The notes beneath the pieces were generated by a model that had not been told where the DNA came from, searched no databases, and saw only the letters and a list, made by a program, of their open reading frames with translations. A DNA stretch of 64,000 nucleotides, from contig NC_061115.1 of the NCBI RefSeq assembly GCF_002878395.1, positions 155,280,064-155,344,063 on the forward strand. The letters are read 5' to 3'. The DNA is from Capsicum annuum (Eukaryota > Streptophyta > Magnoliopsida > Solanales > Solanaceae). The translations under genes were made by a program, and so were the position numbers. Below are positions 24,802 through 35,115 of this stretch, one piece after another (position 1 is the first letter of the stretch; each line of letters starts with the position of its first letter).

Positions 24802-27585
24802 TGTAATACCCCGCATGTTTCTAAGCTAGGAAGTGAATAAGTAGTTCTACGTATGAAATCTCCTATCCTGTGATTTATACTTGAGTACATGACTTACAAT
24901 GAATATCCTAGTGTAGGATAGCTTATGATGCATTAAGTATGTTCATATGAGTCACTTAAGGTAATACAAGTGAAGAGTTTTTGAATCCATCAAGTTTTAG
25001 TGTTTGATTTTGCAAGGGTCATCTTTGAATGAGTATAAATCGATGTTAATGTGATATTTTTGGATGATTTAGACCCACCAAATTTTAGAGAATCTAATTA
25101 GCTTTCCAACGATACCAATTTTGACTTAATCCAATACCCGAGTGAAAAGTTATTCCCATTTTCGTGAGAGACAGTAAGCATAGGCGATTGGTTAGGCGCC
25201 GCCTAACCCACGCATAGGCGATTGGTTAGGCGCGGCCCAACCCAGGCATAGGCAATCACATGGGCGTCACCTAAGTCAATTCCTGGTTTCAAAAACACTT
25301 CGTTTTGAGTTATTTTAAAGGTAATTAAGTCTTTAAATACTCCTTACACGTCCCTAAACTTAACCCTATGAAATATATATCTTATAAACATACTGGGACC
25401 CTAACTTCATCTCAAAGCTCATCATCCAAGATCTCTAAAGGAGAAAAACAACTAGGGTTGAATAATTAAGCTTGAAGATACGATTTCAAGGAAATTCCTC
25501 TGTCAATTACCAAGAATCTTCCTTCTAAGGTATGCGTAATGTTCATCTATGGATTTAATTTGTTCATAGAGTTCAAGAATCAATCCTTAAAATACAAAAT
25601 CTTGGTTGATTGTGGTGATATGATCATACCCATGTTGATGCATGATAGTTTTCCTCTTTTTCATTATAAAGTATGATTTCTATATTGTTGGTTGTGGATG
25701 ATCATGTTGTTGATATTGGGTGATTCCCAAGATGGAATCTTTATATGTTTTTATGAATTCATGATATCATATGAGTTGGAAACATGTAAATTTGATTGTT
25801 CATGATGTATGAATTTGAGGATTTCACCTATGCTTAAGATGTACATGCAAGGTGTTTGATAAAATGCCTAAGAAACTAGAAATCATGCAATATAGCTAAA
25901 TTGTGACTAAGTGAAGGATTCATGATAGACCCTTACGTTCTAATGACTTTTATGTTGTTAATGTGACTTGTAAACATTGTTGGAATACTCATGAACTATT
26001 CTTATGAGATTTTTCTATGTTTACTTGCAAATCCTACTTATCAAAAAGATGTATGATAACCATGCAATCCATATGAACTTCCATGCTATTAGTATGCATT
26101 GCCAATATGATATGCAACAAACATTATATTAAGATTGTGCAAGTACTTCCATGTGATATGAAATCCTTTCCATGCAATACATTGTTGATAACCATGCTTA
26201 GTATGAGATCCCTACTTATGATATTATAAATTATGTACTCTACTCTTATGATCAAGTTAGTCATGTGTGTCAGTTTTCTTCCATCGAGTCCTAGGGATAC
26301 CTGTACCAAAAAACTATAGCTGTGTGCCTAGAGCCATGTCATGTTTCAGGATATCCAAACTCAAGCTATGATTCCATAGACTTCAGTCAGTCATGTGACT
26401 CAGGAAAACCTCATAATCTTAGTCTGTTGTTAGATATCAGTAACATTCCGCCAGTCAACAAAATTTAGTAAGATTAAGTCATGCACAGTCAGTTATTCAT
26501 GTCCAGTCCCTCCAGATGGGAGTAGAGATTAGCACCGAGTGAACCCAAGGATAGGAACTTACCCGCTATTTCAGGGTGTGATTCTTAGTAGCAATCCTTG
26601 TGTTCCAGAACTATGTAGCCAGCGTAGGTTGAGACATCTTAACCTATCAGATTAGGGTTGATGAGGTAGATTAACCCATTAGTTTAGGTTTCCCACCATT
26701 CTCATTGAGTACCCGCCAGATAAGGGTCACTCACAGCATTCCTTACCAGTGGCGCTGTATTGACACCCCTTCAGTCGGGGCAGAGATTGGACCCCAGCTT
26801 AGCCATAACAGCATACATGGGGCATGTCGGTTAAACACTACTTCTTATAGTTTCAGTAACAGTCTTAGTAAAAGAACTTAGATAGTTCTTCAGATATCAG
26901 TAAGTATAGGACTATCAGGTACAGTCATCTATGTTATCAGTTTAAGTATCAGTTAGGACAGTTATCAGTAAACCATGTGTTAGATTACAAGTCATGCTAT
27001 CACGTATCCATGGTCCCTGTTTCTATATATGTGTGTTTGCACTCCTACGTTCATATTAGTTAGTTATTGTTGTTCATGCATGAAACCCTTTATGTACAGC
27101 CTACCTTCCTCGTATACTCAGTACTCCAATTATACTGACGCATTTTTGCTATAGTGATTTCTTTTCATGTTACACCATAGGTTTCGAGACACGAGCTCTA
27201 GCCCAGTAGTAGCAGTAGCATTTCGGTCGCAGAGACACAGTGAGTCCTCATTGATTCGAGGATAATATGATCTAATTCATTTATTTATTCTTCAGTTTAG
27301 TTTTACGGAGTTAGTTGGAGACTTGTTTCTTCAACTCCTTATTCAGACAGTTTAGAGGATTTTGGATTTAATTTTAGATTTACGTCCAGATTTAGTTATT
27401 TTGGGTATTTTTTCCCATATGATTGTATTCAGTTGAACCTTATGTCCTTACAGTTCCATGTATTCCACATTATTATATTATGATTTGCAGTATACAGGTA
27501 CAGATATCAGTCATGGGTTAGCTTGTGGTCCCTCGTGGTCATGAGCACTGTATAGCATTTTGGTTCAGCAAATCGAGGTGTTACA
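24802..27585 (+). mobile_element. 5' LTR of element D
   Basis: This 2784 bp plus-strand LTR runs from TGTAATACCCCGCATG to CGAGGTGTTACA. The U3-like block is at about 25095-25160, followed by a 34 bp tandem repeat with a perfect hairpin (25179-25275). AT-rich leader sequence with possible TATA-like TTTAAATACTCC (about 25332) comes next, then CAGT-rich sequence in the 3' half. The 3' LTR start (30626-31317) is a close copy. Confidence 0.88.
25179..25275 (+). repeat. 34 bp tandem repeat with hairpin in D LTR
   Basis: There are two clear 34 bp units (25179-25212, 25213-25246) and a third, diverged one. Unit 1 contains a perfect 9 bp inverted repeat around one base, GGTTAGGCGCCGCCTAACC (25190-25208). 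In the 3' LTR (about 31003-31090) the repeat persists but the hairpin is broken by substitutions. It lies immediately after the U3-like block. Confidence 0.75.
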
Positions 27586-27588
27586 AAC

Positions 27589-27602
27589 TTGGTATCAGAG
27601 CC
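27589..27602 (+). other. Primer-binding site, element D
   Basis: TTGGTATCAGAGCC, 3 bp after the LTR end, is complementary to the 3' end of initiator tRNA-Met. It is intact. Confidence 0.92.
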
Positions 27603-27690
27603 TAAGGTTCAATAGAGTCCTAGAAAGTCTGAAAGCCGCATCTAGTAGAGTCTTCAACATGGGTGTGTTGCACACCACATTTATGTGTGG

Positions 27691-27720
27691 GAGGCTATAA
27701 GATGTTTTAGGAACAATCCC
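27691..27720 (+). other. Conserved leader motif GAGGCTATAAGATGTTTTAG
   Basis: This motif between the primer-binding site and gag recurs with small changes in A (7311-7340), B (15871-15892), C (24016-24042), F (41201-41230), H (55803-55830) and I (62708-62732). It is a candidate packaging or dimerisation signal by position. That role is inferred. Confidence 0.5.
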
Positions 27721-27804
27721 CTTTCTTCATTATTCATGTCATGCTAGTGAGCATAATCACAAGTTAAACTCTCAATCTAGTCCATTCTTCTCTTATTCTA
27801 GACC

Positions 27805-28947
27805 ATGGCCCTAAAGAGAAGAAACCAGCCAGCTCCTCAGCCCAAAGATCCTTTGGGCGAACATGTTTCCTATATGGAGTTTAGAGTCGCTTTTACCAAA
27901 CTTGCTCAGTCCATGGCTGCACAGAATGAATGGCCACCAATTATTTCGGCCAATCCAGTGGCCACTCCCAAAGAAGCTAGGGTTCGGGACTTCACCCGGA
28001 TGAACCCTCTATCTTTCCATGGGTCTAAGTCTGATGAGGACCCTCAGGAGTTCATTGACCAAGTCCAGAAGGTCATTGATATCATGGGTACCACTTCTAT
28101 TAAGAGTGCTGAGTTATCCGCCTACCACTTACAGGATGTTGCTCATGATTGGTACAAACAGTAAAAGTCTGAGAGGTTAGATGATACAGGCCCTATCGAG
28201 TGGGAGGAATTTGTTATGACCTTCTTAAATAGATTTTTTCCCCAAGAGGTGAGGGAAGCCAAAGTTCTTGAGTTCATCAACCTCAGGCAGGGGAATATGA
28301 CGGTTAAGGAGTATTCTCTCAGATTTACTCAGCTATCCAGGTATGCTCCTCATGTGGTTGCAGACAATAGAGCTAACATGAGCAAGTTCGTGTCAGGGGT
28401 CAACGATTGCATGGTAAATGAGTGTAGGTCTGCAATACTGATCGGTGATATGACCTTATCCATACTCATGACCCATGCCCAGCAAGTAGAAGAGCAGAAG
28501 TTTAAGACTAGGGAGAGGCAGAACAAGAGAGCAAGGTTAGGTAATTTCAACTTTTCTCACCTCAAGTCAGATGGCGGAAATCGTTCACAGTTTTGCTCCA
28601 AGTCAGTCGTTCCAGCTCCTTTCTCTTCTAGCGCTCCAATGCCAAAGTTCAAAGACGGCAATAGAGACAAAGCGCCGGGCTCTAAATCTTAGGGCAGTGT
28701 TAGCAGTGCCCAAACAAATCCCTTTTGTCAGACTTGTGGTAAGAACCACAAGGGCATTTGCAGAGCCGGTAGTGATATCTATTTTGGTTGTGGAAATCTA
28801 GGCCACAAGATTAGGGAGTGTATGCAGTCAAGTCTTTAGGGTCAGCAAAATTATTCTATAGCTCAGTCCAGTCGCTCGAACCAGCAGGGTGCCATTTCCA
28901 GTGCTACCAGTGGGCAACGCCCAAACAGACTCTATGCTCTTCGGTCC
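27805..28947 (+). pseudogene. gag, element D (nonsense-decayed)
   Basis: ATG at 27805 starts MALKRRNQPAPQ. The first 119 residues run to a stop at 28162. The same frame resumes (28165-28689) with the retrotransposon gag domain: FLNRFFPQEVREAKVLEF, NMTVKEYSLRFTQLSRYA and an alkaline tail. A zinc-knuckle pair follows at about 28727-28820: CQTCGKNHKGIC, then YFGCGNLGHKIREC, whose first Cys has become Tyr. Stops lie at 28162, 28690, 28837 and 28948, yet no frameshift occurs. Gag and pol share this frame, as in single-ORF Tekay elements. Confidence 0.88.
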
Positions 28948-28950
28948 TAA

Positions 28951-29484
28951 CAGGATCAAGAAAATTCTCCTGATGTCGTTACTGGTACATTAAAGATTTT
29001 CCATGTTCATATTTATGCTTTGCTAGACCCAGGTACATCTTTGTCTTTTGTTACTCCATACATAGCAGGTGATTTCAGAATCAGTCCTAAAGTCCTAGCA
29101 GAGCCCTTCTCAGTCTCTATCCCAGTGGGTAAAACCATCATAGCCCGACGAGTATACAAGAACTGCCTGGTTATGATATCTCAGAAACCTACGTCAGCAG
29201 ATTTAGTGGAGTTAGAGATGATTGATTTTTATGTCATTATCGGTATAGATTGACTTCATTCCTACTATGACATAGTCAACTGAAGAAATAGAATAGTTTA
29301 GTTTTAATTCCTGAATGAGCCCGTCCTAGAGTGGAAGGGTAGCATTTCAGCGTTCAGGGGTCAACTTATTTCCTACCTTCGGGCAAGGAAAATGATTTCT
29401 AAGGGGTGTGTGTATCATCTCATGCATGTCAAAGATTCTAGTTCTGAATATCCCAGCCTCAAAATAGTCCCTATTGTTAATGAA
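28951..29484 (+). pseudogene. Aspartic protease and linker, element D
   Basis: This has the same frame as gag. SPDVVTGTLKIF leads into the active-site region LLDPGTSLSFVTP (about 29014-29052), then PVGKTIIARRVYKNC. The catalytic Asp is present, in the DPG form seen in H as well. Stops lie at 29251, 29281, 29299 and 29305. Next comes a linker recognisable as the stretch leading to VFPKDLP. It would cleave the gag-pol polyprotein if translated. Confidence 0.8.
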
Positions 29485-29487
29485 TAA

Positions 29488-30468
29488 TTAGATGTCTTTC
29501 CCAAAGATCTTCCAAGCATTTCTCCTAAAAGGAAAATAGACTTCGGCATAGACCTTCTTCTGGATAGTAAACCTATTTCTATTCTGCCATACAAAATGGC
29601 TCCAGTAGAACTCAAGGAACTGAAAGATCAGTTGAAGGATCTCTTAGATAAGGGATTCATCAGACCCAGTGTTTCCCCATGGGGTACGCCAGTGTTATTC
29701 GTGCGCAAGAAAGATGGTTCTCTCAGGATGTGTATTGATTACCGTCAACTCAACAAGGTCACGGTCAAGAATAGATATCCTCTTCCCAGGATTGACGCTC
29801 TATTCGACCAACTTCAGGGTGCTAGTTACTTCTCCAAGATAGACCTCAGATCAGGCTATCATCAGCTCAAAGTTAGAGAATGTGATATTTCGAAGACAAC
29901 TTTCCGTACTCGGTATGGTCACTTTGAATTTTTAGTCATGTCATTTGGTCTTACCAATGCCCCAGCAGCTTTTATAGATTTGATGAACTGTGTGTTCAAG
30001 CAGTACTTGGACATGTTTGTCATAGTATTCATAAATTATATTCTGGTCTATTCTCGCACAGAGCGTGATCATACAGACTATCTAAGGATTGTTCTTCAGA
30101 CTCTCAGGGATCACCAGTTATTCACTAAGTTCAGCAAGTACGAATTTTGTCTAAGATCAATAGCATTCCTTGGTCATATTATTTTTGGTGATGGCATTAG
30201 AGTAGATCCTCAGAAAACTGAGGCAGTAAGAAACTGGCCCAGACCCGTATCTCCATCAGATATTAGGAGTTTCTTCGGTTTGGGTGACTATTATAGATGG
30301 TTTGTCCCAGAATTTTCTTCTATTGCATCTCCCATGTCCAGATTAACTCAGAAGAAGATTAAGTTTCAGTGGTCAGATTCATGCTAGAAGAGCTTTCAAG
30401 AGTTGAAGACTTGACTCACCTTCGCTCCAGTTCTAGCTATGCTAGATGGTTTAGACGGTTTTGTAGTC
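29488..30468 (+). pseudogene. Reverse transcriptase, element D, dead catalytic site
   Basis: The longest open stretch (29596-30384, 263 residues) covers the RT fingers and palm: [54 protein letters not shown] and [10 protein letters not shown], then the thumb. The catalytic motif, normally F-x-D-D, reads FINY because codons 30034-30039 are AAT TAT, so both metal-binding Asps are gone. Stops follow at 30385 and 30412. At about 30468, just before the RNase H YCDAS motif would start, the sequence jumps to the 3' tail, deleting RNase H, integrase and chromodomain. Confidence 0.92.
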
Positions 30469-30625
30469 AGTTGTCTATGCATTAGATATGCACGAGTTTA
30501 GTATGTTAAGCATGTCAGTCATAGGATCAAGTTTCAGTTCTTCATGTTCAGTTCAGGTTCTATTGTCTTGTATCCCTTCTTAGTAAATTCTCAATTGAGA
30601 ACGAATGTTCCAAAGGGGGAGATAT
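30469..30625 (+). other. 3' tail and polypurine tract, element D
   Basis: This short non-coding tail joins the deleted pol to the LTR. It resembles the part of C's spacer nearest its 3' LTR (about 20850-20970, minus strand), including ATTAGATATGCA and GTCAGTCAT strings. It ends in the purine run CCAAAGGGGGAGATAT (30610-30625) directly before the 3' LTR at 30626. Confidence 0.75.
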
Positions 30626-31317
30626 TGTAATACCCCGCATGTTTCTAAGCTAGGAAGTGAATAAGTATTCCTATGTATGAAATCTCTTATCCTGTGATTC
30701 ATACTTGAGTACATTACTTACAATGAATATCCTAGTGATAGGATAGCTTATGATGTATTAAGCATGTTCATATGAGTCACTTAAAGTAGTATAAGCTAAG
30801 AGTTTTTGAATCCATCAAGTGTTAGTGTTCGATTTTGCAAGGGTCATCTTTGAATAAGTATAAATCTATTCTAATTTAGTATTTTGGCTAATTTATACCC
30901 ACCAAATTATAGAGAATCAAATTAGCTTTTCAACGATACCAATTTTGCCTTAATCCAATACCCGAGCAAAAAGTTATGCCCATTTTCATGAGAGACAGTA
31001 AGCATAGGCGATTGGTTAGGTGCCGCCAAACCCAGGCATAGGCGATTGGTTAGGTACTGCCCAACCCAAGCATAGAAGATCACTTGGGCGCCGCCTAAGT
31101 CAATTCCAGGTGTCAAAAATACTCCGTTTTGAGTTATTTTAAAGTTAATTAAGTCTTTAAATACTCCTTACACGTCCCTAAACTTAACCCTACAAAATAT
31201 ATGTCTTCTAAACATACTGCAACCCTATTTTCATCTCAAAGCTCATCATCCAAGTGCACTAAAGGAGAAAAACAACTATGGTTGCATAATTATGCTTGAA
31301 GATCCGATTTCAAGGAC
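30626..31317 (+). mobile_element. 3' LTR of element D, truncated
   Basis: The first 692 bp of the D LTR match 24802-25493, with scattered substitutions and decay of the hairpin repeat. It is cut in the leader part at 31317 by LTR E. The lost 2.1 kb is not found after E, so a deletion accompanied or followed E's arrival. Confidence 0.82.
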
Positions 31318-33888
31318 TGTAATACCCCAAATTATCGTGCTAGAATTCAAACTGTCATTCCTGCGTATCTAAGCTCTAATCCAAGTGATCATTATTCTAG
31401 TCTATGGAGTAGTTTAGAGGTGAAAAATGATAATAGCAATGACCTAGAACAAAGTTGAGCTAAGACCAATTGATTCATCCAAAGTTTGACATTCAATTCT
31501 ACAAGAATCAACTTCAAACGTGTATATCTATTAATATACATGGAATTTTTTATCCCATGAGCTATCAAGTTGTAGATAATTGAATTAGCTTTCCAACGAT
31601 ACCAATTTTGCAAAAATTCGATACCCGAGCAAAGAGTTATGCCTATTTTTGTGAGAGATAGTAAGGGTGTGAGATGGGCAATGCGCCGCCCAATCAAATG
31701 TGTGCGATTGGGAGTGCGAGGCATACTTAAATGTCTGCCATAAGGTGTGCGATGCACACCTTAAGGTCTGCCATGGGTTGTACATTGCATACGTCTATTT
31801 CAAGTTCCAAAAACACCCCCTATATATGTCTATAACACGGGATTAAACTCTCACAATACCAAAATAAGTTTACTTTCTCTCAAAATCACCAAGAACATTC
31901 ATTAGGGTTTCAACCTAAAAATTCAAATATCTCAAGATTCAACCATGAGTTTTCAATAATTCTTCGAGATTTAGAATCCCCATTTCGAGGGCTAAAAGAA
32001 ACACTCATTATTTTCACGAATAGAGTCCCAAGGTCAAGAGTTCATTCAAAGCTTCAAGTTTAAGGAATGTGGGGGTTTTCAACAAGAACACCCTTTCGCC
32101 ATTGTGCCCAAATTGATTTTTATTTTATGAATATACATGATTTGATATGAATTTGAAGCATGAATTTATACCCTATATGGTTTTACATGAGATTATGATA
32201 CTCTCTATGTTTTGGAAGTTCAATTGAAGGACAATCATGACATTTTTGTACATAAAGCTGAATTTTCCAGATTTTAAAGTAAGTTATATATATTTATGAT
32301 GAAAATCATGAATCTTGAGAAAATTTAATATGATTTTGATGTATGAGACCTTGAGTTCTAATTGGGATTGTAGTTTGAGAAATTATGTGCTATAAGCACA
32401 ATGAGATTTGAATCCCAAAGCTAATTTTCTTTATCAAGATATATGATTATAAAGCTGAAATTTTAAGTTTTAAGTTATTATTTTTGTGCTTATGTCATAA
32501 AGTGTGAAACTTTGGAAGTTTTTTTGGTAATATTGATGTATGGATTTTTGGAACCCTATTTGAGATAATTATTTTGAGAAAATCATGTGTTATAAACATC
32601 TTGAGTTTAAATAATTTGAGATGATAAAGAAGCTTTGACCTTTTGGTCATAAAGCGGGTTGTTTTTGAAACCGAGATGAGAAAAGAAATCCACTTTTATT
32701 GATTTATTATGAAAGGGGTAGCATGATGGCTCCCGTTGTGAATTGTTAAAATATTTATTAGTGGATTTTCTTTTGAAAAGATCTGAGCTAAGTCCGAGAG
32801 TAGTCTTTAGCATCGAGCGGGAGGTATAGCGGGATTGGTACTTCCCTAGAACTACGTTCCCCCATAGGTTGTGATCTTGAGGCTGATTTATATATAGTGA
32901 TCACTAGTGAATAAAAGATTAAGGTCCTACTCTGATGGCAAGGATAGGACAGCTCTCCCCAATGTGGGTTGGACGTTGGACTCCTTGAAGCTCACATGGT
33001 TTATGTCGGTTATGAGAGACTCCCAACGTGTGTATGTGTATTCTCCTATCTATTATGAAAAGTCTTATTGTTCTATCTGAGATGAAATCATATTTGTTTG
33101 AAAGATTGAGTTTGAGAAAGTCATTGTTTTCGAAAGATTTAATGAACATATATTCCAAAGAGAATTGTTATGAGATCTAATTGCTTTGATGATTTGGAAT
33201 CGAGATGGAAGTGAATTGAGATTTATTATGATGACTCATATGTTTCACCCTATATATTTTACTCTCTTATGATTATGATGATTTTAATTTGAGCTAAGTG
33301 AGTCATTTATATAAGCATGCATAATTTTATAAACTGTGATGATATTAAGATATTATTTTATATATGCATTGCACCCCTATATGATTGGTATGTTTCCATG
33401 GTACTGACCCACATATTCGTATGTGGGCTACATTTCCTTGGAATGTAGGTACAAGGTATAGTGTACATCTTCAGATCCAGTCAGTGCGCGGAATCCAGTC
33501 AGCAGGTGATGAGTCCTTTTGATTCACGGGCTTGAGTTAGTTATACAATTTGAGAAGTATTGTATTTTCTTTATCCAGCCATATTAAGTTGATATAGTTG
33601 GGAGTCATGACCTAGCTACCTATAGTCAGTACTAGTAGAGGCTTCATAGACAGTCAGCAAAAGTTGATGTATTCCTTTTCAGTTTTGGTTGTAAAAGCAG
33701 AGTTGTTATCTTGTAAATTTAGTTTTGTATCTGTCATATTCATAAAAGAGTTATTTTCCGCAGATTTGTATAGATTTATACTTTTTGTTCAGTTGCTTAT
33801 GAGTTATGCCAGTAGAAGGGTTAGCTTGGGGTCACTTGTGATCCTAAGCACCGTGTAACATCTCGGGACCCAATTTTGGGGTGTTACA
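31318..33888 (+). mobile_element. LTR E, solo (plus)
   Basis: This 2571 bp LTR runs from TGTAATACCCCAAATT (31318) to TTTGGGGTGTTACA (33888). The U3-like block is at about 31589-31650, then a GC-rich block with a 9 bp inverted repeat (AAGGTGTGC GAT GCACACCTT, 31742-31762), and a TATA-like CTATATATG near 31810. No primer-binding site follows and the flanking 5-mers (AGGAC, CCTCT) do not match, so one side has been rearranged. Open stretches inside (31392-31757, 32919-33158) show no domain. Confidence 0.8.
31742..31762 (+). repeat. Hairpin in LTR E GC-rich block
   Basis: Perfect 9 bp arms AAGGTGTGC and GCACACCTT with a 3-base loop sit in the same relative LTR position as the D hairpin. Only the structure is seen; no function is implied. 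Confidence 0.65.
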
Positions 33889-34459
33889 CCTCTTTTGAAA
33901 CCTTCTCTATAGTTGGTCTGGTATAGTTAATTCAGCCTGTACCTTATGATTTTATGCTAGTGAGGTACTTTATCCAATACTTTACCACTCCCTAAGGAGG
34001 TTTCCATAACCTCTCTAGGGTCAGGATATGTGTTACTAAGCAAACTCCCTTGGGTCTTTGTATTTCGAGCTTGATATGATTGGCCTATTTCCTAGTTTAA
34101 ATTATTTTCAGTCATTTCCTAATTCTTTATTTACAAAGGCATATGCTCTTGATTGTCCATGATCTTTTATTGCATCAGTTCTATATTATTTGCTTGAATG
34201 TTTGACAAATTTTTTTCTGTTGTCGTAATTACTACATTTGGCCCTAGTTTCCACTCCATGAGTAGTTGAACTGGCTCTGTTAGATAATATTGTAGGCATT
34301 GCCAAAGTTTTGATTTTTTTCTATGATTAACCTCAAAATTGATTGACTATCAATTTTCTCGACATAAATCTACAAAATAACCACTACTTCCATAAATTTC
34401 ACTCTAAGTCTACACGTGTTGAACTGTATTTAATTAGGTCTGAGGTTGAGACACCCATA
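33889..34459. other. Unassigned AT-rich sequence
   Basis: No LTR terminus, coding similarity or repeat is recognised in this stretch. It may be the downstream (pol-side) part of the decayed Athila-like element to the right, or older flank. Confidence 0.3.
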
Positions 34460-35115
34460 AATTGTTGCACTAAGTGATCAATTGATTTTTGAAATAAACT
34501 AGTTGTTCATTCAATGCTCTTATATTATACACCACTAACATACCAATAGACTTCTTTACCAAACCCCTAGTTGCATCACCATATGGCATGTGATTGAGAA
34601 GAGTATATAACTCACCATTTTCTTTCTCTTGCCATATAATTAAGAAGAGTATATAGATTATCATATGCTTTCTCTAGAGCATGACAGCCTATGACAGAAT
34701 CTAGAAAAATTATTGTGTTATGGTGAAGACTTTCAGCAAAAGTGTTGACTAATACCTCATCTGTCTGTTGGTGGTATGGGAAATCCCTGAGAAAAGATTA
34801 AGCATCTCTCATGCATGGTAGAGATTTTTATCTGGCTTCTGCTTGAATCTCAAGATCAAAATCTCAACCCGTAGTTTTGCTAGATAATATGAATCAAATC
34901 AAGAACATCCTCACAAGGTCATCCAAAGTAGTAATTGAATTAAAAGGTTTTTCCTTCAACCATTTCTTGGTTTCTTCTAACAAAGAAAGTTAGAAAACCA
35001 TAAGGCTCATATAATATGTAGAGACTCCAGTGAAAATGAATATATCACTACCCTCTACAATGTTTTGTAAATGTTATTGTGGATCCTCAAATAAATAGAT
35101 AGTAAATTGTCCGCT
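34460..35115 (-). pseudogene. Athila-like gag remnant
   Basis: On the minus strand a gag core is readable at about 34890-35075: STYYMSLMVF, then LEETKKWLKEKPFNSITTL and DDLVRMFLI, matching the plant Athila/Ogre-group pattern of AKxWLxxxPPNSITTWDDL. Further left, FAESLHHNTIIFLDSVIG and ALEKAYDNLYTLLNYMAR match the following helix region (FYNGL...LDAAAGG...EEAYELIE). Stops occur every 20-40 codons. This is a different Ty3/Gypsy lineage from every other element in the window and is clearly older. Confidence 0.7.

Noticed and set aside
27589..27602. tRNA-like sequence near LTR ends
   Set aside because: Only the 3' terminal complement of initiator tRNA-Met is present. No cloverleaf surrounds it, so it is a primer-binding site and not a tRNA gene.
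29596..30387. Possible functional reverse transcriptase (263 open codons)
   Set aside because: The catalytic Asp pair is Asn-Tyr, stops flank it and the rest of pol is deleted.
31313..31317. Target duplication for LTR E (AGGAC)
   Set aside because: The bases after E (CCTCT) do not match in any register I tried.
31392..31757. 121-codon open stretch on the minus strand in LTR E
   Set aside because: It covers the shared U3-like block and GC-rich repeat, which are non-coding in all the other LTRs. Similar short frames (e.g. 44507-44689, 17679-17861) arise from the same block.
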